DNA of 64,000 bases from Stenotrophomonas sp. Marseille-Q4652 (GTDB lineage Bacteria > Pseudomonadota > Gammaproteobacteria > Xanthomonadales > Xanthomonadaceae). The stretch lies in contig NZ_CAKAKE010000001.1 in the NCBI RefSeq assembly GCF_916618915.1, positions 2,525,001 through 2,589,000 on the forward strand. The letters are read 5' to 3'. Both the position numbers and the translations under genes were made by a program. Below the pieces are notes generated by a model. That model saw only the letters and a list, made by a program, of their open reading frames with translations, was not told the DNA's origin and made no database searches. Shown piece by piece: positions 45,102-54,845 of the stretch (the first letter of the stretch is position 1; each line of letters begins with the position of its first letter).

Positions 45102-47221
45102 ATCCGCACGCCCATCGCCTGTGGCAACAGGCCAGGCGCCAGCGCGTACGCCAGGCCGGCTGGCTGCTGCTGACGCCGGCGATCGCCACCGTCATCACCC
45201 TCCCGGTGCTGGAAGGCTGGGCGATGGGCTTCCTGCTCGCGTCGATGGCGCTGTTGGCGCTGTGGCTGGGGCGCACGCTGCGGGCGATGGACCCGCGCTG
45301 GCTGGTACGCCAGCTCAACCATGATCCCGCGCTGCAGGACAGTGCCGACCTGCTGCTGGCCCCGGCCGACTCGCTCAATCCGCTGCAGCAGCGCTTGCGC
45401 GGCCAGCTCGAGCTGCATCTGCCCAGCCATGCGCCGCTGACCACGCCATGGCCACGCTGGGGCCGCAGCCTGAGCGTGCTCGCCGCGGTGCTGCTGGTCC
45501 TGGCCACGCGGTTGCCGCCGCTGTGGACGCCCTCGCAGGTGCCGGCCAGCAGCGGCACGCCCGCCAGCAGCCAGACCGCCACCGCGGTGCCGGTGCTGGA
45601 ACAGATCTCGCTGCAGGTACGCCCGCCGGCCTACAGCGGCCAGCCACTGCAGCAGCTCGACGTGCTCGAGGCCAGGGCGCTGGCCGGCAGTCGCCTGCAC
45701 TGGCGGCTGGGTTTCAGCACGCCGGTCGACTCGGCGCAGCTGCAGTTCCACGATGGCCGCGTGCTGGACCTGGCACGCCGCGAGGATGGACTCTGGGATG
45801 GTGACCTGGTGCTGGATCGCGATGCGCTCTACCGCATCGTCACCGAGCCGGCGCTGGCCGATACCCGCCTGCACCGGCTGCACAGCGTGGCCGATGCACC
45901 GCCGCAGGTGCGCGTGCTGCAACCCGAGCAGGCGCTCACCCCGGCCCCGGCGCAGCAGAAGACATGGAGCCTGCAGTTCGAGGCCAGCGACGACATCGGC
46001 CTGGCCACCAGTGCCCAGCTGCTGGTCACCCTGGCCCAAGGCAGCGGCGAACAGATCACCAGCCGCGAGACCCGCCTTACCCTGCAGGGCAGCGGCAATG
46101 CCACCCGCAAGCGCTTCAGCCACACCCTGGACCTGGCCGCACTCAGTGCCGGCCCGGGCGATGACGTGATCGCGCGGCTGACCGTACGCGACAACCGCCA
46201 GCCGCAGCCGCAATCGACGCACAGCGCCAGCGTGATCCTGCGCCTGGCCAGCGAGGAACAGCAGCAGGCCAGCGACCTGGAAGGCGCGATCAAGAAGGTC
46301 ATGCCGGCCTACTTCCGCAGCCAGCGGCAGATCATCCTTGATGCCGAGGCGCTGATCGCCCAGCGTCGCCAGCTCGACGAGTCGCGCTTCGTGCAGCGCT
46401 CCGATGCCATCGGCGTGGACCAGCGCATCCTGCGCCTGCGCTATGGCCAGTTCCTTGGCGAGGAAGCCGAAGGCGGACCCAAGCCACCACCGGGCCTGCC
46501 TACCGCCGATGGCGAGGACGGCGACACCCACGCGCACGAGGCGGGCGACGGACACGATCACGACCATGCCGATGGCAAGGGCAGCGAACCCGTCATGGGC
46601 ACCGGCAAGGTGCAGGACCTGCTGGCCGAGTACGGCCACACCCACGACCACGCCGAAGCGGCGACCCTGCTCGACCCGCAGACCCGCGCCACGCTCAAGG
46701 CCGCGCTCGATGCAATGTGGCTGTCCGAAGGCGAGCTGCGCCAGGGTCGCCCGCAGCAGGCGCTGCCGCACGCCTACCGGGCACTGGGCTTCATCAAGCA
46801 GGTGCAGCAGTCCGAACGCATCTACCTGGCGCGGCTGGGTCCGCAGCTGCCGCCTATCGATGCCGCCCGGCGCATGACCGGCAAGCGCGATGGCCTGGCC
46901 TCGCGTCGCCTGCCACTGGCCCCAGCACCGGTAACCGCCACGCCGTTGCCGGCGCTGTGGCAGGCGATGCAGGCGCGGCAGCCGCTGGACCTGGGTGGGC
47001 TGTCGTCGTGGCTGCAAGCCAACGGCAACGGGCTCGACGACCCGCTCTCGCTCACCGCCGCCGCCGAGACCGCGCAGGTCGAGCCGGACTGCGCGCCGTG
47101 CCGCGACGAGCTGCGGCGGCAACTGTGGCAGGCGTGGCCGCAACCGCTGACCCGTCCACGCCCGCGCACCGCGCCCGACGCAATGGGCCAGCGCTATCTC
47201 GATGCCATGGAGGGCAAGTGA
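45098..47221 (+). CDS. DUF4175-like membrane protein with histidine-rich insert
   Basis: A 707-residue protein. Two N-terminal helices (AGWLLLTPAIATVITLPVLEGW and SLSVLAAVLLVLATRLPP) precede a long periplasmic region with a DUF4175-like PAYSGQPLQQLDVLEARALAGS segment. Around residues 475-525 a His/Asp-rich stretch (GDGHDHDHADGKG and YGHTHDHAEA) could bind divalent metal. A C-terminal double-Cys motif CAPC is present. It is coupled to the neighbours by overlapping start and stop codons. Precise function is unknown; membership in the TldD/MoxR operon suggests envelope-associated assembly. Confidence 0.78.
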   Translation: MNPHAHRLWQQARRQRVRQAGWLLLTPAIATVITLPVLEGWAMGFLLASMALLALWLGRTLRAMDPRWLVRQLNHDPALQDSADLLLAPADSLNPLQQRLRGQLELHLPSHAPLTTPWPRWGRSLSVLAAVLLVLATRLPPLWTPSQVPASSGTPASSQTATAVPVLEQISLQVRPPAYSGQPLQQLDVLEARALAGSRLHWRLGFSTPVDSAQLQFHDGRVLDLARREDGLWDGDLVLDRDALYRIVTEPALADTRLHRLHSVADAPPQVRVLQPEQALTPAPAQQKTWSLQFEASDDIGLATSAQLLVTLAQGSGEQITSRETRLTLQGSGNATRKRFSHTLDLAALSAGPGDDVIARLTVRDNRQPQPQSTHSASVILRLASEEQQQASDLEGAIKKVMPAYFRSQRQIILDAEALIAQRRQLDESRFVQRSDAIGVDQRILRLRYGQFLGEEAEGGPKPPPGLPTADGEDGDTHAHEAGDGHDHDHADGKGSEPVMGTGKVQDLLAEYGHTHDHAEAATLLDPQTRATLKAALDAMWLSEGELRQGRPQQALPHAYRALGFIKQVQQSERIYLARLGPQLPPIDAARRMTGKRDGLASRRLPLAPAPVTATPLPALWQAMQARQPLDLGGLSSWLQANGNGLDDPLSLTAAAETAQVEPDCAPCRDELRRQLWQAWPQPLTRPRPRTAPDAMGQRYLDAMEGK

Positions 47222-48975
47222 TGGACGCCTTGTCGCTGGCTACCGCCGTGCTCCTGCTGCTGGCTTGCCTGTACGGCATGGTTGCGTCCTGGCGTCGTGG
47301 TGGCAGCGCGCTGCGGAGGACAACGCTGACCGTACTGCAGCTGCTGGCCACCGCCAGCCTGTGGTTGGTGCTGCATCCGCCCCCGGTGACCGTGCCCGGC
47401 GATGCCGGCGTGGTGCTGGCCAGCCCCGGTGCTGTGGTTCCTTCCACCGCCCGCGATCTCCCGGCATTCGCCCTGCCCGAAGCCGGAACGGATGCCGCGG
47501 GCAAGCCCGTGTCGGACCTGGGCACCCTGCTGCGCCAGCAACCGCAGCTCGGCCGCCTCATCCTGATCGGCGATGGCCTGCCCGCACGCGACCGCCGGCC
47601 GTGGCCGCTGGCCATCGAACACCAGGTGCCGGGCCTGCGCGGCTTCGTGCAGCTGCAACCGGTAACGCCGGTAGCCCCGGGCGCGCGCTTCTGGGTGCAG
47701 GGCCAGGCACGCGACGCCGCCTCGGCCACGGTCGAGCTGCGCGACCCGGCCGGGCGCGTGGTGGCCAGCCAGGTGCTGGGCGAAGACGGCCACTTCCAGC
47801 TCGGCGCCAGCGTGCGCGATCCGGCCCTCCTCGAGTTCCAGCTGCAGTTGCGCGATGGCGAACAGGCCCTGCTCGACCAGGCACCAGTGCCGGTCCACGT
47901 GATCGAGCCGCCGGCACTGCGACTGTGGCACCTGGCCGGCGCGCCCAACCCGGAAGCCAAATACCTGCAGCGCTGGGCCATCGATGCCGGGCTGCGCCTG
48001 CGTCGCCAGCTGCCCGCCGGCGGCGGCGTGGTGCTGGGTGATGCCCCGCTGGCACTCGACGCCCGCCAGCTCGCCGAAACCGACGTGCTGCTGCTCGACG
48101 AACGCAGCCTGCTGGCTCTGGGCAGCAGCGGCCGCCAGCGCCTTCGCGCGGCGGTGCGCGAGGGCCTGGGCGTACTGGTGCAGCCACTGGCCGGCGATGC
48201 CGCGGGACTGAAGAACGCACTGGCCGAACTTGGCCTGCCGGTGGATGGCGACGGCCGGCCACGCCCGTTCGCGCTCGAAGCGCGCGCGCCCTCCCCCGAA
48301 CAACTGGCGGTGCAGCGCGGCCCTCGCGCCACGCATGGCATCGCCGATACCGCGGCCCCATCGCTGGAACAGTCATCGCTGCGCCCGCGCGATGCCGGCG
48401 CCCAGCCGCTGCACGCGGGCAACGACATCGTGGTCGGCGCATGGCAGGCCGTGGGCCGCGGCCGCGTCGGCCTGCTCGACGTCGGCAACAGCTACGCACT
48501 GGTGCTGGCCGGTCGCCCGGAACTGCACGCCCAGCTGTGGGCCGAAGCGCTGGGCCAGGTCGCCCGCCCCACTACAGGCGAAGAACAGGCACCGACGCTG
48601 ACCGGCCGCGCCTGGCGCGACGAGCGCAGCGTGCTGTGCGGCATCACCGACAACGCCTTGGTCGAAAGCCTGTCAGGCAACCAGCAGCGCCTGCGCATGG
48701 ATCCCGCCACACCCGGCTGCGCCGCGTGGTGGCCAGAGCACAGCGGCTGGCACCATCTCGGCGACCACGCGCTCTACGTCTTCGACCCAACCGACGCCCC
48801 CACCCTGCACCGCGCCGACACCCAGGCCGCCACCGCAGTGCTGATCAACGCCCCGACACCAGCGTCAGCGCAGACGACCACCACCCAACCCGGCCCCCGC
48901 TGGCCGTGGTGGCTGGCGTTCGTGTTGCTGGTCGGGCTGCTTTGGTGGATGGAGAAACGTCGCGACGCTATTTAG
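47221..48975 (+). CDS. Large membrane protein ending the tldD-moxR operon
   Basis: A 584-residue protein with two N-terminal helices (SLATAVLLLLACLYGMVASW, LLATASLWLVLHPPP) and one C-terminal helix (WWLAFVLLVGLLWWMEKR), leaving about 480 residues in the periplasm. The middle includes RFWVQGQARDAASATVELRDP, an Ig-like strand pattern, and VLGDAPLALDARQLAETDVLLLDE, reminiscent of the glutamine-amidotransferase-like fold of some BatA-associated proteins. I cannot name a family firmly. The start overlaps the preceding stop by one base. Three Cys near the C-terminus may pair in the periplasm. Confidence 0.76.
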   Translation: MDALSLATAVLLLLACLYGMVASWRRGGSALRRTTLTVLQLLATASLWLVLHPPPVTVPGDAGVVLASPGAVVPSTARDLPAFALPEAGTDAAGKPVSDLGTLLRQQPQLGRLILIGDGLPARDRRPWPLAIEHQVPGLRGFVQLQPVTPVAPGARFWVQGQARDAASATVELRDPAGRVVASQVLGEDGHFQLGASVRDPALLEFQLQLRDGEQALLDQAPVPVHVIEPPALRLWHLAGAPNPEAKYLQRWAIDAGLRLRRQLPAGGGVVLGDAPLALDARQLAETDVLLLDERSLLALGSSGRQRLRAAVREGLGVLVQPLAGDAAGLKNALAELGLPVDGDGRPRPFALEARAPSPEQLAVQRGPRATHGIADTAAPSLEQSSLRPRDAGAQPLHAGNDIVVGAWQAVGRGRVGLLDVGNSYALVLAGRPELHAQLWAEALGQVARPTTGEEQAPTLTGRAWRDERSVLCGITDNALVESLSGNQQRLRMDPATPGCAAWWPEHSGWHHLGDHALYVFDPTDAPTLHRADTQAATAVLINAPTPASAQTTTTQPGPRWPWWLAFVLLVGLLWWMEKRRDAI

Positions 48976-49178
48976 AAGCTTTGGTGCCAGTCCGGCGGCA
49001 AGGTCGTCGCGGGAACTCCGTTCTTGCATCGCAACGGGATCGGGTGGCCATCATGCCGGCCGAGATTGCCTCTCACTACCATCGTCGACGGAAGCCGTTT
49101 TGTACGGAATGGATCGATGCGTGCACAGCATATTCCTAGGCATCAAGTTAATCCGGCAACGCACTAGAACGCCGAGAA
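48976..49178. other. Gap between the tldD-moxR operon and the defence island
   Basis: 203 bases between convergent genes. Base composition falls compared with the left side, so this may contain the island junction. I found no gene, no tRNA fragment, and no direct repeat shared convincingly with the right flank. Confidence 0.4.
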
Positions 49179-50972
49179 CTACTTGATCTCTGGTATGTCT
49201 TGAGAGGGCATCCTCAGCTCGAGAGACCTGATCGCATTCCAACATTCGTCCTTCTTCGCCCACTCCGAAACCATGCGGCCGTTCGCGGACCTGTGGATCG
49301 CCTGGTTAACCTCCACCGCCCACACACGGATCTGCGCTTTGAAGGCCTCAGAGATGTCCTGCTGATCCCAGATCCGGTCAAGCTCGATGCGATCCGCGTA
49401 AGTGCGGGAAATTATCGAAACCAGATAGATCGCGATGTTTCCCTGGAAGGCGGGAAACATCGGACGGACAAGTGAGTGGACCCGCTTGAAGAAGATCACC
49501 TTGGCGATCATGCGCTTGTATCCCTGCACGTCGGGAATGACCTCTTCGCCCTGCTCTTCCCGGCTGCGGATATCGTCCATGAAGCGTGCGAAGTTCTTCT
49601 GACCACCCAGGCTCGCCAAGTCCGGGCGGCCGTCCCATGCATTCAAGAATTTCGCCAGATCGGTCTTGGTCAACCGGCGAGCGGGAGGAACCACCACAGT
49701 CTTGAGGTTCCGGTACTTGGCAGGCGTGGTTCCTTCGCGAACCAGCATCGTGGTGTAGCTGCCGGCAGCCCGCTCATAGAACCATCGCCCCACGCCATCC
49801 GGGCAGTAGACCCTGTTGGATATCTTCTCCAGCTCGACATGGAACGGCGCATTGGCCGAAAGATCGGACTGCTTCACAGCATTCTGGCTGTTCGCATACC
49901 GCGAGATATCCGAGATCATCGCCTCCTCGGCCGCAGGATCGTCCGCTTTCAGGACGACCACCTTTGCCGGCACGCGGACCCGTCCCAGGTCGGTCTCCGG
50001 GTGTTTCTTCTTGGTGAAGTAGATGGAGGCGGTTGTCTGTCCGCCGTTGACGATCTGCATGCCTTTCAGCCAGGCGATACCCGGGCCACCGTCCCCGGTC
50101 TTTCCCAGGCGGACCTCGTCCGCGACGATGACGATGCCATTGTTGTAGGCAACGAACTTCTCTGGATCCGAGCGCAGTGTCGACTGGATTCCCTTATTCA
50201 CCTTGCCAGTGGCGGTCAGAAAGGACCGGACGTTCGCCTCAAGCAGCCGCGCACCGTACTTCTCATAGAGGAACCTGAGCACTTCGCCCGGCAGTACGGT
50301 CATCGCATAGTCGTATGTGTCCGCTTCACCGTGGATATAGACACATGGGAGCGGACCGCCTGCGACATCGTCGAAGTTCACGACGAGCTCGTCACGCGGC
50401 TTCCCCTCGGACCAGTGGCGGTGGAGCCGCTCGATGTCCATCACCTCGAGTTTCACGGTCTTTCCGCGGATCTCCCGGGCCTTGAAGTTCTTGGTCTTGA
50501 CCTGGCCATCAGTCAGGACATAGATCCGGATTTCATCAAGTCCCGCGTAACCCTTCTCGATATGGAGTGCCAGCTCATGCGCTTCGTTGGCAGGGTCCAC
50601 GGACGCTGCCAACTTGCCCTGTGCTGACAGAGAAAGGAAGCGCAGACACTGCTCAGCAGCCTTCTGCGTCACCGAATCTGCAACAGGCTGCAACGTGTCG
50701 GCGTCGAGGTACACGCTTACGAACAGGTCCAGGCGGTCCCCCTCCGAGGAAACGGAGTAGCCACTGAGCTTGATGTTCGCGGTGCCCACCTTGGTGTCGT
50801 AGTGGCAGACCTCCGGCTCGTGGGTCATACCAACTTCTTCCATGTGGCGCATCACGATCTCGGAGAAGACCAGCTCCGGATAGGGATAGGCAGTGCCGGA
50901 TACGCTCATCCGCTCGGCGATCTCACCGGCAACTTCCGCACGCGTCTGAGCAAGAAATTCAATCAGTTCCAT
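49179..50972 (-). CDS. AIPR-family (abortive infection phage resistance) protein
   Basis: A 597-residue AIPR protein. The family core is the stretch from residue 240 to 316: ARLLEANVRSFL, VNKGIQSTLRSDP, FVAYNNGIVI and QIVNGGQTTASIY. The N-terminal 200 residues contain a segment resembling a nuclease-like fold (GDRLDLFVSVYL). AIPR domains are widespread in phage-resistance and restriction-type operons, but their biochemistry is not settled. Its start overlaps the upstream nuclease gene by ten bases. It is the last gene of the five-gene coupled block. Confidence 0.9.
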   Translation of the reverse strand: MELIEFLAQTRAEVAGEIAERMSVSGTAYPYPELVFSEIVMRHMEEVGMTHEPEVCHYDTKVGTANIKLSGYSVSSEGDRLDLFVSVYLDADTLQPVADSVTQKAAEQCLRFLSLSAQGKLAASVDPANEAHELALHIEKGYAGLDEIRIYVLTDGQVKTKNFKAREIRGKTVKLEVMDIERLHRHWSEGKPRDELVVNFDDVAGGPLPCVYIHGEADTYDYAMTVLPGEVLRFLYEKYGARLLEANVRSFLTATGKVNKGIQSTLRSDPEKFVAYNNGIVIVADEVRLGKTGDGGPGIAWLKGMQIVNGGQTTASIYFTKKKHPETDLGRVRVPAKVVVLKADDPAAEEAMISDISRYANSQNAVKQSDLSANAPFHVELEKISNRVYCPDGVGRWFYERAAGSYTTMLVREGTTPAKYRNLKTVVVPPARRLTKTDLAKFLNAWDGRPDLASLGGQKNFARFMDDIRSREEQGEEVIPDVQGYKRMIAKVIFFKRVHSLVRPMFPAFQGNIAIYLVSIISRTYADRIELDRIWDQQDISEAFKAQIRVWAVEVNQAIHRSANGRMVSEWAKKDECWNAIRSLELRMPSQDIPEIK

Positions 50973-51991
50973 GTTTTGCCGTCCCCAAGACTTTCAATAA
51001 TTGCTCCAAACTTCGAAGCGATCTCAGGTATCACTTCAAGATCCAGCGCGTACTTGGCGCGCTGGACGCCCGCCGGAACATTCCCGCTGACCAGTCTGGG
51101 CGAGTCGGACCGGACCAGCTTGTAGCCGATGTGCTGCAAGAAGAAGCGACGGCTGTACTTTTCAGCCATCGAGTCGACATATCCAGCCGAGATCAGCTTG
51201 TCCTTCAAGGCCAGAGGACTTCCTGTCTCCTCCGCCAGGACGGCTTCCAGCTCAGCGCATATCTCCGGAAGTGTCCGGCCGTCTGGTGACAGGGAAAGGC
51301 GGACCGCAGCCACGTAAAGCGGTTGGCGAAGGGAATCATCCAGCTGCTCAAGGCTTCCTATTTCGGCGACAAATCCCCCGGGGGAAACTGTCGACTTGAC
51401 TTCCAGTGCCCCCGTTCCAATCAGGTAGTCCTGAAGGCCGTCCTCGGGACCAGCCCAGTAGCTGACAGCGTCAGCGGCCGGCACGCCGCTGCCTATCATG
51501 TCGCGCAATACGACCAGCTCACCGAACAGGCCAAGCTCCGCTTCCGGACTGAGAACCCCGAAGCGATCCCGCTTCATGAAGTCCTGCCACGCACGGATCC
51601 GGCCCAGCATGGCAGCCCGGATCCGCTCACCGTCGTAGCCGCCGACCTGCGAGAACAGGGCGAGCAGATCCGCCGCCATCATTGCAAAGAGTGCCGGCTG
51701 GCCAGCGCTGGTCCGGCTAAGCGCGAACCAGGTCCAGTCACCAGCCGAATCCACAGGGTCGATGTAGGCGACGCTGAAGCCCTGCCCGCGTGGCAGGTCT
51801 GCGTCTGAGCCGACACGCAGCCCCCTCGTTCCGATGATCAGCGATTCCTCCCGACCCGGAAACCATCTTCCCGCCTGCACGACGCCATTTTTGCCACGGA
51901 CAACGTCGATCACTCTCCAGCCCTGACCGCCCTCCATTCCCGCCAGAGCACGCCATGCGGATGCCAGCTGCTCTTGGTCACTCGGCACCAT
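50963..51991 (-). CDS. PD-(D/E)XK nuclease family protein (DUF4420-like)
   Basis: A 342-residue predicted restriction-type nuclease. The catalytic motif reads D188 in EDGLQDYL, then E197-V-K199 in GALEVKST, matching D-x8-ExK; E158 in LGLFGELVVL is likely the additional acidic residue. ATG at 51991 is chosen because GGGAG lies seven bases upstream, while the longer start at 52012 lacks one. It overlaps the Z1 gene by 14 bases and AIPR by ten. In this operon type it should supply DNA cleavage, with the Z1 and GHKL proteins providing ATP-dependent control. Confidence 0.87.
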   Translation of the reverse strand: MVPSDQEQLASAWRALAGMEGGQGWRVIDVVRGKNGVVQAGRWFPGREESLIIGTRGLRVGSDADLPRGQGFSVAYIDPVDSAGDWTWFALSRTSAGQPALFAMMAADLLALFSQVGGYDGERIRAAMLGRIRAWQDFMKRDRFGVLSPEAELGLFGELVVLRDMIGSGVPAADAVSYWAGPEDGLQDYLIGTGALEVKSTVSPGGFVAEIGSLEQLDDSLRQPLYVAAVRLSLSPDGRTLPEICAELEAVLAEETGSPLALKDKLISAGYVDSMAEKYSRRFFLQHIGYKLVRSDSPRLVSGNVPAGVQRAKYALDLEVIPEIASKFGAIIESLGDGKTWN

Positions 51992-54845
51992 AGTCCTGCT
52001 CCCACGCGACATTGTTGATCTTGTAATCGATCTTCACCCCCGATTCGCTCTCAGGAAAACTGACACCGAAAGCAACCAGGCCAGGTGTGGCTTCATCCAG
52101 CTTTAAACGTGACTCGGTGGGATCAAGCACATAAAGCACAAGGAGACCTGCCTCGGGATGGGCTTCCACGCCGTCGCCACCGCAGCCCTTGACTCGCCGG
52201 ATCGAGGGCCCGCTCGGAACTTCTGGAGTGCCGGCCTTCTTTGCCCTTGCCCAGGCCTCGGCGGTCAGCTGAAGCGCTGCGTTCCACTGGCGCTCATCGA
52301 TATCAATTGCCTCATCCTTCGGATCAAGCAGGACACCTATCGAGTGCCGGTCCTCGAACTGGCCCTCCTCCTTGCGCCTGACCATGTTCACTGAAATCCC
52401 AGGCGCAAGTTCGCTCGGTCTCCCATCCCTGATACCAAGCAGCGCCACATTCCAATCCTTCAACTCCCCGGATCCGACCATTGCATCAATGAAGTCCGCC
52501 AAGGCAATGCTGTTTACCCTGTGGGATGCCTCACTGGTGCGATACCCGCGCAGGAAATCGACCACGGACGAGCTGGGAACCCTGCGCCAGAGATGTCCAT
52601 ACCATTGATACTTGGAGGGGCCGTATCCCAGGCATGGATTCACCTCCCCAGCTCTGCCAAGAGACTCGATGAAGGCGGATGCGGACTTGAAGTTTCTTCC
52701 CAGAACGCCGCCATCCCGAGGCAGCGAAACGGTTTGCATCAGCTGTCCACTGAATGAAAGCCGCAAGGTTCTTGCGCTTCGCATCTTGAGCTGCGAGGTC
52801 ACAAGCAGTTCCGTGTGGGACTGGATCTTGAGGCCGTACTCCCTGGGCGTGGCCCCGGAACTTGCCATCAGATCAAACTCCTCGCGCAGCTCCGCCGCCG
52901 CATCGGTAATGTGGCGGAACCAGCGAACAAGGTCTGGAGAGGTGTAGATGCGCCCAAGGTCCAGATATCCGGGTCTGTAGCCGAACCAGCGCCCCATCTG
53001 CATGAGTGTGTCGTACATCTTGGACGCACGCAGGAAGTAGCTCGTGCACAAACCCTCCAGGGTCAAGCCACGCGCCAGCTTGTCACCACCGACCGCGATG
53101 ACCTTCAGACCCTTTTCCCTGGCTTCCTCGTAGTCGAGAACGTCCTTCGCCGTGCCATTTATCATCCGCACGTCAATGTCATGGATGACATCCGGGAGAA
53201 CCGTCAGGATCTCCTCCCAGCTCGGGTCGTGGTCCGGAAGGTCGCCCAGACCGGCGGCCCGGACCTGCCGCGTCGCGGGGATGAAGTCCGCTTCCCACAA
53301 TGCCTGAAGCTGCTCAAGCAGCTCCTCGTGCTCAATCCCACGCGTCACCCGCTGGCGGACGCTTCTCATGTACTCCGACACCTGCTGGTGTACAGCGGCC
53401 TGCACCGAGTTGAACCTCGTAACATGGACCAGCATGGAGCTGTGCTGACTTCCCTGGCCCCGGAGTTGGCGCACGGCACAGGCAATCAGGAATGAGTGCA
53501 ACGCCTCCCTGAGACTGGGCGGAAGATCTTCGGACTTCGAGTAGAGAGGCACATGTGTGGGCTTGTGCTTGGCAGGCATCCACCCGGACTCGCCGCTGCA
53601 GAAGTCCTCCACCTCTTTGACAAGTGGCAACTCCCCATCTCTTCCGTCTGGACCCGGCTGGCCGAACACCCGTGACGGTCCGACGTAGTTTGAAGGGGCA
53701 GCAAGGTTCTGGATGAACGCCGACGGGAACAGGTCAGGACCTTCCGACCTGGTCCTGCCACGTTCATGGATGAAAATGTTGGCGAACGGTGTCGCGGTGT
53801 ACCCCACATAGGCGGCACGGGAGAAGGAATTCAGGATCCGCCGTATCAGTTTGTTGATGGTCGTCGGCTGATGCTCGGGGTCTGGATTCCCTTCCGCATC
53901 CACAACGGTTTCGCCAGTGTCGACCGACGCGTTGTCTGCTTCATCATCAATGATGAGAAGCGGAAACTTGGTCACTCTCTTGGTAACCCTTGGCAAGGGA
54001 TCGTTCTTGTCGTTGTCGATCTCTTCCGCGGAAAGGGGGAGATCCGCAACATGGTTCTGGATCCACTTCAGCAGCTGGACCAGGACCGACTTGTTCTTCT
54101 TTACAACGAACAACCATGGTCGCTGCTCGGGAGAGATCGCAAGATGTGTGGCCGCGCGCCTGTTGAAGTCGCCATTGTTGGCGCGTGTCGTTGCACAGTT
54201 GGGGTTGATCGAATGATCCGTGTCGATATTCCCGACCCCGATGCGCCGTTTGACATTCGAGACGCCACTGGTCTCGTAACCCAGGAACCCCTCCTCAAGG
54301 CGGATCTGCGTCTGCGAGCGGAGGTTGTTGTGCAGGCCGGCGAGGACAATGATCACCTTGTACTGCGCATCCGCAGCCTTGCAGATGAGGCCGGTGTAGT
54401 TTGCGGTCTTGCCGGACTGCACGTGCCCCACAACAAGGCCGCGGCGGTCCCATGTTCCGGGACGCAGGGGGTCCTCCAGCTGCCCGAGGATCCGGTCGGT
54501 GGACTTGTCCAGTGCGTCAACCGCCGTCCACGAGAGCTTCTTCTCCAGCATCTCCCGATAGCGCTGCCAGTAGCGCCAGTTTCTCTTCCGCTGCGCATCC
54601 AGCCAGGCCACGTGGTCCTTGGCGTCCACCAGTGAACTGTCTTCGCCGATCCAGATACTGAAACGCCGGATCAGCTCGTCAGTCACCGCATTCCGGTCCA
54701 GACCAACCGCCCATCTTGGGTTCATCCGCAGAACCAGATCCATCTTCTCCGAGATAAGGGCTGGCGTGATTGCCGGCCTGTCATCCTCGCCCAGAAGGAG
54801 CTCCTGGGTGATCTTGATGACGCTAGCTGCACTGGATTCACTCAT
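51978..54845 (-). CDS. Z1-domain ATPase (helicase-like)
   Basis: A 955-residue protein of the Z1 type, a P-loop ATPase related to superfamily 2 helicases. Walker A is GHVQSGKT (140-147), Walker B LLIIDDEAD (296-304), motif III GYTATPFANI (348-357), motif V AVGGDKLARGLTLEGL and motif VI MQMGRWFGYRPGY with the arginine fingers. N- and C-terminal regions are unassigned. Z1 proteins co-occur with MutL/MORC-like ATPases, PD-(D/E)XK nucleases and AIPR in restriction-type operons and are thought to translocate on DNA. ATGA overlap with the GHKL gene. Confidence 0.93.
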   Translation of the reverse strand: MSESSAASVIKITQELLLGEDDRPAITPALISEKMDLVLRMNPRWAVGLDRNAVTDELIRRFSIWIGEDSSLVDAKDHVAWLDAQRKRNWRYWQRYREMLEKKLSWTAVDALDKSTDRILGQLEDPLRPGTWDRRGLVVGHVQSGKTANYTGLICKAADAQYKVIIVLAGLHNNLRSQTQIRLEEGFLGYETSGVSNVKRRIGVGNIDTDHSINPNCATTRANNGDFNRRAATHLAISPEQRPWLFVVKKNKSVLVQLLKWIQNHVADLPLSAEEIDNDKNDPLPRVTKRVTKFPLLIIDDEADNASVDTGETVVDAEGNPDPEHQPTTINKLIRRILNSFSRAAYVGYTATPFANIFIHERGRTRSEGPDLFPSAFIQNLAAPSNYVGPSRVFGQPGPDGRDGELPLVKEVEDFCSGESGWMPAKHKPTHVPLYSKSEDLPPSLREALHSFLIACAVRQLRGQGSQHSSMLVHVTRFNSVQAAVHQQVSEYMRSVRQRVTRGIEHEELLEQLQALWEADFIPATRQVRAAGLGDLPDHDPSWEEILTVLPDVIHDIDVRMINGTAKDVLDYEEAREKGLKVIAVGGDKLARGLTLEGLCTSYFLRASKMYDTLMQMGRWFGYRPGYLDLGRIYTSPDLVRWFRHITDAAAELREEFDLMASSGATPREYGLKIQSHTELLVTSQLKMRSARTLRLSFSGQLMQTVSLPRDGGVLGRNFKSASAFIESLGRAGEVNPCLGYGPSKYQWYGHLWRRVPSSSVVDFLRGYRTSEASHRVNSIALADFIDAMVGSGELKDWNVALLGIRDGRPSELAPGISVNMVRRKEEGQFEDRHSIGVLLDPKDEAIDIDERQWNAALQLTAEAWARAKKAGTPEVPSGPSIRRVKGCGGDGVEAHPEAGLLVLYVLDPTESRLKLDEATPGLVAFGVSFPESESGVKIDYKINNVAWEQDYGAE

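Noticed and set aside
44294..47143. A 949-codon open frame antisense to the BatA-like and DUF4175 genes
   Set aside because: No domain pattern, repetitive Arg/Ala/Gln composition, no ribosome site, and it opposes two genes with overlapping start and stop codons.
51992..52012. Longer start for the PD-(D/E)XK nuclease
   Set aside because: The ATG at 52012 has no ribosome site and increases the overlap with Z1 to 35 bases; the ATG at 51991 has GGGAG at proper spacing.
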